37,232 nt of DNA from Planctomycetaceae bacterium. Its GTDB lineage: Bacteria > Planctomycetota > Phycisphaerae > SM23-33. Of the stretch, positions 32,474-37,232 are shown in pieces. Where the stretch lies: NCBI GenBank assembly GCA_039680605.1, contig JBDKTA010000029.1:1-37232 (forward strand), read 5' to 3'. The stretch's first letter is position 1. Every line of letters starts with the position of its first letter. Below the pieces are notes generated by a model that worked only from the letters and a program-made list of their open reading frames with translations, was not told where the DNA came from and ran no database searches. The position numbers and the translations under genes are program-made.

Positions 32474-34766
32474 GCTTCAGCAGGTCCGAGAACCAACCGC
32501 CGCCTTGGGGTTCTCGGCCGTCTTTGCCGCCCTTGCCGGATCGTTTATCGGTTTCGCGCGGTTTGGAGTTTCCCGCCTCGCGCGGCGGCGGGGCGGTTTT
32601 CTGGCCGGGGTTGGTCTTGAGCGACAGCGAGATGCGGTTGCGCTGCGTGTCGACGGCCATCACCGTCACCATCACGCGCTGCTGGACTTTCACGACCTCC
32701 GAGGGGTCTTTCACGAACCGGTCGGATAGCTCGCTGATGTGTACCAGGCCGTCCTGGTGTACGCCGATGTCGACGAACGCGCCGAACGCCGCGACATTGG
32801 TGACGATGCCCGGCAGCTTCATGCCCGGCTGCAGGTCGCCCACGCTGCGCACGCCGTCGGCGAAGCTGAAGGCCTCGAACTTCTCGCGCGGGTCGCGTCC
32901 GGGCTTGGCCAGCTCGGCCATGATGTCCGTCAGCGTGGGCATGCCGACGGTGTCGCTGACGTAGCGTTTCAGGTCGATCTTCTCGCGCAGTTCCGGCTTG
33001 GCCATCAGATCGGCGACGGTGCATCCGGCGTCGCGGGCCATCGCCTCGACGAGAGGATATCGCTCCGGGTGTACGGCGCTGGCATCGAGCGGGTTGGCGC
33101 TGGAGCGGATGCGCAGAAAGCCCGCGGCCTGCTCGAACGTCTTGGGTCCCATGCCCGAGACCTTGAGCAGTTCGGCGCGGCTCATCAGCGCCCCGTTCTC
33201 GTTGCGGTACGCCACGACGTTGGCGGCCAGGCGCGCGCTGAGCCCGGCCACGTAGCTGAGCAGTTCCTTGCTGGCGGTGTTGACCTCGACGCCCACGGCG
33301 TTGACGCAGCTCGAGACCACGTCGTCGAGCGAGTGCTTCAGGGCGCCTTGGTCGACGTCGTGCTGGTACTGTCCCACGCCGATGCTCTTGGGGTCGATCT
33401 TCACCAGCTCGGCCAGCGGGTCCATCAGCCGCCGCCCGATCGAAACCGCCCCGCGCACCGTCAGGTCATAGTCGGCGAACTCCTCGCGGGCGACCTCGCT
33501 GGCCGAGTAGACCGACGCGCCGCTCTCGCTGACCGACACCACCGCCACGCCCGCGCCCAGGCCCAGGTCGCGGCAGAACGCCTCGGCCTCGCGCCCGCCG
33601 GTCCCGTTGCCCACGGCGATGGCCTCGATGGCGTAGCGCTGGCAGAGGAACTTGATCATCGCCGCGGCGTCGTCTTTGCGGTTGGCAGGCTCGAGCGGGA
33701 AGATCACGTCGTGGTGGAGCATCTTGCCCTGCGCGTCGAGCACGACGATCTTGCAGCCGGTGCGCAGGCCCGGGTCCACCGCCAGCACGCGCTTCTGTCC
33801 CAGCGGAGCCGCCAGCATCAACTGCCGCACGTTGTCGGCGAAGACGCGGATGGCCTCTTCGTCGGCCCGCTTTTTGCTCTCGAGGCGCACGTCGGTCTCG
33901 ATCGAGGGCGACATGAGCCGCTTGTAGCTGTCATGCACCGCTGCCTTCACCTGCGCCGCAGCGGGGCCGCTGCCCTTGACGAACCGCCGCTCGAGCAGCG
34001 CGACCGCTTCCTCGGCGTCGGGCTGAATTTCCAGGATCAGGAAGCCTTCCTTCTCGCCGCGGCGCACGGCCAGCACGCGGTGCGAGGGGGCCTTGGCGAT
34101 CGGTTCGGACCAGTCGAAGTAGTCCTTGTACTTGATCGCGTCGGCTTCTTTGGAGGTGATGACGCGCGACTTGAGGATGCCTTTGCTGGCGAAGAGGTGA
34201 CGGATCTCCGCACGGGCGCCGGCGTCTTCATTGATCCATTCGGCGATGATGTCGCGCGCCCCGGCCAGGGCGGCCTCGATGTCCTCGACGCCCTTTTCGG
34301 CGCTGACGAACGCTGCGGCCGCCGCGGCCGGGTCTGCCGCCGTCTGCTCGAAGATGCTCTGCGCCAGCGGCTCGAGGCCTTTCTCTTTGGCGATGGTTCC
34401 GCGCGTGCGGCGCTTGGGGCGATACGGCAGGTAGATGTCTTCCAGCGCCGACAGCGTCGCCGCGCCGGCCACCTGGGCCTTGAGAGCGTCGGTGAGCTTG
34501 CCCTGCTCGGTGAGGGATTTGAGGATCGCCGCGCGGCGGGCCGTCAACTCGCGCAGCTGCTCCAGGCGATCGCGCACGGCGATGACGGCCACTTCGTCCA
34601 TCCCGCCGGTGGCCTCCTTGCGATAGCGGGCGATGAACGGCACCGTGCCGCCTTGTTCGAGCAGCTCGGCCGTCGCGATCACCTGCCGCGCCGAGAGCTT
34701 GAGTTCGTTGACAATCTGCGGCACAAACGCCGCCAGGTCAGCTACGGGAACGTCCATGGTCGTCAC
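32469..34766 (-). CDS. tex: Tex family RNA-binding transcription accessory protein
   Basis: A 765-residue Tex protein read from GTG 34766, which has AGGAG 5 nt upstream; an ATG three codons later is the alternative. Domains in order: the helical Tex N-terminus (VPFIARYRKEATGGMDE), a YqgF-like RNase H fold (RVLAVDPGLRTGCKIVVLD), helix-hairpin-helix (VAYRNENGALMSRAELLKV), and an S1 RNA-binding domain near residues 640-715 (GIVTNVAAFGAFVDIGVHQD). A basic, Gly-rich tail follows. Tex binds nucleic acid and affects transcription and virulence genes in other bacteria; the mechanism is only partly known. Confidence 0.95.
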   Translation of the reverse strand: MTTMDVPVADLAAFVPQIVNELKLSARQVIATAELLEQGGTVPFIARYRKEATGGMDEVAVIAVRDRLEQLRELTARRAAILKSLTEQGKLTDALKAQVAGAATLSALEDIYLPYRPKRRTRGTIAKEKGLEPLAQSIFEQTAADPAAAAAAFVSAEKGVEDIEAALAGARDIIAEWINEDAGARAEIRHLFASKGILKSRVITSKEADAIKYKDYFDWSEPIAKAPSHRVLAVRRGEKEGFLILEIQPDAEEAVALLERRFVKGSGPAAAQVKAAVHDSYKRLMSPSIETDVRLESKKRADEEAIRVFADNVRQLMLAAPLGQKRVLAVDPGLRTGCKIVVLDAQGKMLHHDVIFPLEPANRKDDAAAMIKFLCQRYAIEAIAVGNGTGGREAEAFCRDLGLGAGVAVVSVSESGASVYSASEVAREEFADYDLTVRGAVSIGRRLMDPLAELVKIDPKSIGVGQYQHDVDQGALKHSLDDVVSSCVNAVGVEVNTASKELLSYVAGLSARLAANVVAYRNENGALMSRAELLKVSGMGPKTFEQAAGFLRIRSSANPLDASAVHPERYPLVEAMARDAGCTVADLMAKPELREKIDLKRYVSDTVGMPTLTDIMAELAKPGRDPREKFEAFSFADGVRSVGDLQPGMKLPGIVTNVAAFGAFVDIGVHQDGLVHISELSDRFVKDPSEVVKVQQRVMVTVMAVDTQRNRISLSLKTNPGQKTAPPPREAGNSKPRETDKRSGKGGKDGREPQGGGWFSDLLKQ

Positions 34767-34818
34767 GGGAACTCCTTTTCTTGCTCCGAAGACATGCAGT
34801 GATTGTATCGCATGGTGG

Positions 34819-34838
34819 CACAGGCTTTCCAGCCTGTG
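34819..34838. repeat. CACAGGCT hairpin between tex and the four-helix-bundle gene
   Basis: CACAGGCT (34819-34826) pairs with AGCCTGTG (34831-34838) around TTCC. It lies in the 94-bp divergent gap. It resembles the 24-bp hairpin family in style but not in sequence. Confidence 0.75.
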
Positions 34839-34860
34839 ACATGGCGGGTAGGATGAACCC

Positions 34861-35385
34861 ATGAAATACAAACGTTTTGAAGACCTGCCCGTCTGGCAGG
34901 CGGGGATGACGCTGACAGAGAAGGTTTTTACCATCACCGCCGATAAGGCTTTCGCCTTTCAAGGCGACCTGGCCAACCAGCTTCAGCGGGCGGCCCTGTC
35001 AGTCTGCAACAACATCGCCGAAGGTTTTGAGCGGGGCACGACGAATGAGCTGCTTACATTCCTTTATTACTCTCGCGGTTCGGCCGGCGAGGTGCGGTCG
35101 ATGCTGCTGCTGATGGACCGCCTGGGGCGGTTCAAACATCCCAAATCTGAAATTTCAGATCTCAAATCACTCGCCGAGTCCATCTCGCGTCAACTGCGCG
35201 CCTGGGCCGATACGCTCCAGAACTCCCCCATCAAAGGGCAGCGATATCTCAATGAGCAGGTGCGGGAGAAGGATCAAGGCGCCACGCGGCGTAAAGCATT
35301 CGAATCGCAGCTCCAGCGGATCGTGGAAGAGGGACAGGCCACCAAGAACACTCCACCCCCAGGCTCGAGCCAATCAACCGGTTAA
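34861..35385 (+). CDS. Four-helix-bundle protein (S23, rRNA intervening-sequence type)
   Basis: A 174-residue protein. The first 120 residues match the S23 four-helix-bundle family: FEDLPVWQAGMTLTEKVF, LANQLQRAALSVCNNIAEGFERG and YYSRGSAGEVRSML. Relatives were first seen inside 23S rRNA intervening sequences, but most, as here, are free-standing genes often near mobile or repeat sequences. The function is unknown. KSEISDLK, about residues 94-101, translates an AT-rich repeat and lengthens the loop before the last helix. The C-terminal 50 residues are not family sequence. The stop codon lies in a 16-bp tandem repeat. Confidence 0.87.
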   Translation: MKYKRFEDLPVWQAGMTLTEKVFTITADKAFAFQGDLANQLQRAALSVCNNIAEGFERGTTNELLTFLYYSRGSAGEVRSMLLLMDRLGRFKHPKSEISDLKSLAESISRQLRAWADTLQNSPIKGQRYLNEQVREKDQGATRRKAFESQLQRIVEEGQATKNTPPPGSSQSTG

Positions 35386-35403
35386 CGAATCAACCAGTTA
35401 ACC
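35372..35403 (+). repeat. 16-bp tandem direct repeat at the end of the S23 gene
   Basis: Two adjacent units (35372-35387 and 35388-35403) differ at two positions, both built around AATCAACC-GTTAAC. The first contains the stop codon TAA. Confidence 0.8.
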
Positions 35404-35678
35404 AGCCCTCCAACCCAAGTCGCCACTTGCCGCTTGCGATGTATCGACGCGCGGCGTAGACTGCCGGGCAGTTCGGCGGCACGGTCTCCCGAAATAATCT
35501 AAAGTTTAGGTTTGTGTTAGCCGAACAGGTACCTTACAGTAGTTGCGGCCGCCGGGCAAAGGCTTCGGCGGCAATGGTGCCCGCTTTTGTGTGGGCGCCC
35601 CGGCGCCGCAGCGCGACGCCGCAGCAAGGTATGCCCGCGGCCTGGATGGGCTGGCGGGGCAGTTCGGGAGACAGAGCA
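35404..35678 (+). other. Leader region of recA without a gene
   Basis: A frame joined to recA is open from 35514, but its translation (Arg, Ala, Pro, Trp-rich) is unlike any RecA N-terminus. Two symmetric sites are seen: CTAAAGTTTAG at 35499-35509, and a GCCGCCG/CGGCGGC hairpin at 35548-35572. The sequence CGAACAGGTACC at 35522 is the nearest thing to a damage-box half-site. I cannot place the promoter. Confidence 0.45.
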
Positions 35679-36803
35679 ATGGTCAAGGTAGCGGACACTA
35701 TGGAACCCAAATCGCGCAAGAACGCCGGGCCGGACAAGGAAAAGGAAAAGGCCGCCGTCGACAAGAAGCGTCACGACGCTCTCGACACCGCCCTTAAGCA
35801 GATCGAGAAGAACTACGGCGTCGGCGCGATCATGAAGATGCGCGAGGACCAGATCGTCTCGGTGCAGGGCATCTCGACTGGCGCGCTGAGCCTGGATATC
35901 GCCCTGGGCGGCCAAGGCATGCCGCGCGGGCGCATCTGCGAGCTGTTCGGGCCCGAAGGCTCGGGCAAGACCACCCTGGCGCTGCACGTGATCGCCTGTG
36001 CCCAGAAAGAGGGCGGCGTGGCGGCCTTCATCGACGCCGAGCACGCCCTGGACCCCACCTGGGCCCGCCGCCTGGGCGTGAACCTCGAAGAGCTGCTGAT
36101 CAGCCAGCCCGACACGGGCGAGCAGGCGCTGGAGATCTGCGAGATGCTCGTGCGATCCAACGCCGTCGACGTGATTGTCGTCGACTCCGTCGCGGCGCTG
36201 ATCCCCAAGGCCGAGATCGAAGGCGACATGGGCGACAGCCACGTGGGCCTGCAGGCCCGCCTGATGAGCCAGGCCATGCGCAAGCTCATTGGCGCCATCG
36301 CCAAGAGCCGCGGCAGCATCATCTTCATTAACCAGATCCGCATGAAGATCGGCGTGATGTTCGGCAACCCCGAGACGACCCCCGGCGGCAAGGCGCTGAA
36401 GTTCTACAGTTCCGTGCGCGTCGACGTGCGCCGCATCAGCACCCTCAAGAGCGGCGAGACGGCCATCGGCAGCCGCACCCGCGCCCGCGTGGTCAAGAAC
36501 AAGGTCGCCCCACCGTTCAAGACCGCCGAGTTCGACATCATGTTCGACTCGGGCATCAGCTACACCGGCGACCTGATCGACCTGGCCGTCGAACGCGACA
36601 TCGTCGCCAAGCAGGGCGCCTGGCTGAGCTACGGCGACATCCGCCTGGGCCAGGGCCGCGAAAACGCCAAGGCGTTCCTGAAGGACAACCCCGACGTGAC
36701 CGAACAGATCCGCGCCGCGGTCATGGCCGCCCACGCGACGGCCTCCGACGCCGGCCCGGTTAAGACCGCGGGGGAAGAAGACGAAGGCGAAGCAGAAGAA
36801 TAA
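35679..36803 (+). CDS. recA: Recombinase RecA
   Basis: A 374-residue RecA read from ATG 35679 with GGGAG 8 nt upstream; ATG 35700 is possible. Walker A is GPEGSGKTT (91-99), Walker B is [12 protein letters not shown], loop L1 is [12 protein letters not shown] and L2 covers [13 protein letters not shown]. The C-terminus ends in an acidic tail (EEDEGEAEE) as in most RecA proteins, which damps DNA binding. It drives strand exchange and LexA self-cleavage. A lysine/glutamate-rich N-terminal extension of about 25 residues precedes the usual start. The gene appears monocistronic, ending at the hairpin 36873-36901. Confidence 0.97.
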   Translation: MVKVADTMEPKSRKNAGPDKEKEKAAVDKKRHDALDTALKQIEKNYGVGAIMKMREDQIVSVQGISTGALSLDIALGGQGMPRGRICELFGPEGSGKTTLALHVIACAQKEGGVAAFIDAEHALDPTWARRLGVNLEELLISQPDTGEQALEICEMLVRSNAVDVIVVDSVAALIPKAEIEGDMGDSHVGLQARLMSQAMRKLIGAIAKSRGSIIFINQIRMKIGVMFGNPETTPGGKALKFYSSVRVDVRRISTLKSGETAIGSRTRARVVKNKVAPPFKTAEFDIMFDSGISYTGDLIDLAVERDIVAKQGAWLSYGDIRLGQGRENAKAFLKDNPDVTEQIRAAVMAAHATASDAGPVKTAGEEDEGEAEE

Positions 36804-36807
36804 GACT

Positions 36808-36840
36808 CTCACCGCGGAGTCCGCAGAGACCGCGGAGAGG
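36808..36840 (+). repeat. CGCAGAGA-type repeat after recA
   Basis: Three diverged copies of the unit (CGCGGAGTC, CGCAGAGAC, CGCGGAGAG) begin 5 nt after the recA stop. The unit is the same family that forms the C-termini of helicase 2 and the methyltransferase. Confidence 0.8.
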
Positions 36841-36872
36841 AATAGAGAAAAGTTAAGGCGCTGCCAGAATCT

Positions 36873-36904
36873 CGGAGCCCGGGCCATGTGCTCGGGCTCC
36901 GTTT
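36873..36904 (+). terminator. Rho-independent-type terminator of recA
   Basis: CGGAGCCCG (36873-36881) pairs perfectly with CGGGCTCCG (36893-36901) around an 11-nt loop and is followed by TTTC. Stem and place fit; the T run is short. Confidence 0.65.
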
Positions 36905-36911
36905 CATGTGT

Positions 36912-37017
36912 GTTAGCGGCGGAGCTTGCTCCGCGCGGTTGTTTCGCTCAAGTGGAAAGAACGTATTTGGGGCAAGTCGCGCGGCAGAAAACGCGCGGGG
37001 CAAGCCCCGCCGCTAAC
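36912..37017. repeat. Inverted pair of REP-like hairpins
   Basis: Two 26-bp arms, 36912-36937 and 36992-37017, are inverted copies with 24 of 26 positions equal. Each arm is itself a hairpin, GCGGAGC-TT-GCTCCGC on the left and GCGGGGC-AA-GCCCCGC on the right, preceded by GTTAG at the outer edge. The two differences between arms are the two partners of one base pair. This is the layout of a REP doublet (BIME). Confidence 0.85.
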
Positions 37018-37209
37018 CCAACTTCCGCAGTTATAGATTTATGCAGATTATTTTCGGTCGATTTGTGCAGGAATGGCGGTGCAATGGCGGCATTCTGCTA
37101 CCCCAAAAGGGTCTTTTCACTTGTTTTGGATCCGATCAGCCCGCCAAACGCAATGTAGTGAAGACCAAGTGGATTGCACCCTGGCAACGCCCGTCGCCAC
37201 AATGGCGGC
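37018..37209. other. Gap before the right edge, probably including an insertion-sequence end
   Basis: No gene is seen. CAATGGCGGCAT occurs twice, at 37082-37093 and 37200-37211. Between them, the stretch from TACCCCAAAAGGG (about 37098) on has the look of an insertion-sequence end, but the partner end is outside the window. Confidence 0.4.
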
Positions 37210-37232
37210 ATGTATCTTCGACGCTGTTACAA
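37210..37232 (+). CDS. Probable transposase, first seven codons only
   Basis: The last bases read M-Y-L-R-R-C-Y, which matches my memory of how IS1634-type (IS4 superfamily) transposases common in planctomycetes begin. Seven residues are too few for a firm call. The gene would continue beyond the right edge. No convincing ribosome site is visible. Confidence 0.35.

Noticed and set aside
34767-34937. Upstream extension of tex by 57 codons
   Set aside because: The extension translates the CACAGGCT hairpin repeat and the start of the divergent gene; GTG 34766 has a proper ribosome site.
35522-35534. LexA-type box CGAAC before recA
   Set aside because: Only one half-site of the Gram-positive CGAAC-N4-GTTCG box is present.
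35514-35678. RecA extended by 55 residues at its N-terminus
   Set aside because: The extra residues do not resemble RecA, and ATG 35679 has a good GGGAG site.
35540-35678. Structured RNA such as SRP RNA or tmRNA in the recA leader
   Set aside because: The region is GC-rich and folds, but neither the SRP core nor tmRNA ends are present.
1-37232. tRNA or rRNA genes
   Set aside because: I found no tRNA-like T-loop with matching acceptor stem and no rRNA sequence.

Overview
The window reads as chromosomal DNA of a GC-rich planctomycete, most likely a member of the Phycisphaerae or a related lineage. I infer this from three things: the gene content (formylglycine sulfatases, sialate O-acetylesterase, TPR-rich membrane glycosyltransferases, ankyrin and WG-repeat lipoproteins), strong G/C bias at third codon positions that keeps long antisense frames open, and several short hairpin repeat families of a kind I associate with this phylum. 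No rRNA, tRNA or CRISPR array was recognised.

Layout. 1-2054: the 3' end of an unidentified gene, then two convergent paralogous ankyrin-repeat lipoproteins. 2231-10737: a surface-glycan-type block on the plus strand, made of a radical SAM enzyme, a GT2 glycosyltransferase, a GT-C/TPR membrane protein, a second GT-C transferase, and an SGNH hydrolase fused to TPRs. It is interrupted at 4195-4390 by a remarkable palindromic element that can fold into a three-way junction. 10795-16945: a DNA-repair-type operon of an MrfB/YprB-like nuclease followed by two tandem, diverged MrfA/YprA-like helicases. Converging on it (17146-19529, minus) is an SAM methyltransferase with a THUMP-like C-terminus, translationally coupled to DNA polymerase IV. 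19627-26093: a WG/HEAT lipoprotein, a sialate O-acetylesterase, a sulfatase, and the remains of a second sulfatase and an arylsulfotransferase-like protein. 26094-30690: a sugar isomerase/epimerase-like TIM barrel, an orphan RHH antitoxin, a LemA-TPM-TPM membrane operon, and SurE. 30752-34766 (minus): an unidentified membrane protein and the Tex transcription factor. 34861-37232: an S23-type four-helix-bundle protein, RecA with a terminator, a pair of inverted REP-like hairpins, and the first seven codons of what looks like an insertion-sequence transposase at the right edge.

The most unusual thread is the repeats. A 24-bp hairpin unit (seven-bp stem, five-nt loop) occurs at five places, singly or in exact 24-bp tandem. 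Its stem appears in three compensating versions. Because 24 is a multiple of three and most of its frames are open, it has entered two enzymes in frame, supplies the stop codon of the nuclease gene and supplies the start region of the first helicase gene. Other repeat families form the C-termini of two convergent genes and the N-terminus of the sulfatase. The same kind of repeat lies at the junctions of the decayed sulfatase operon. Three repair genes or operons (MrfAB-like, DinB, RecA) lie within 26 kb.
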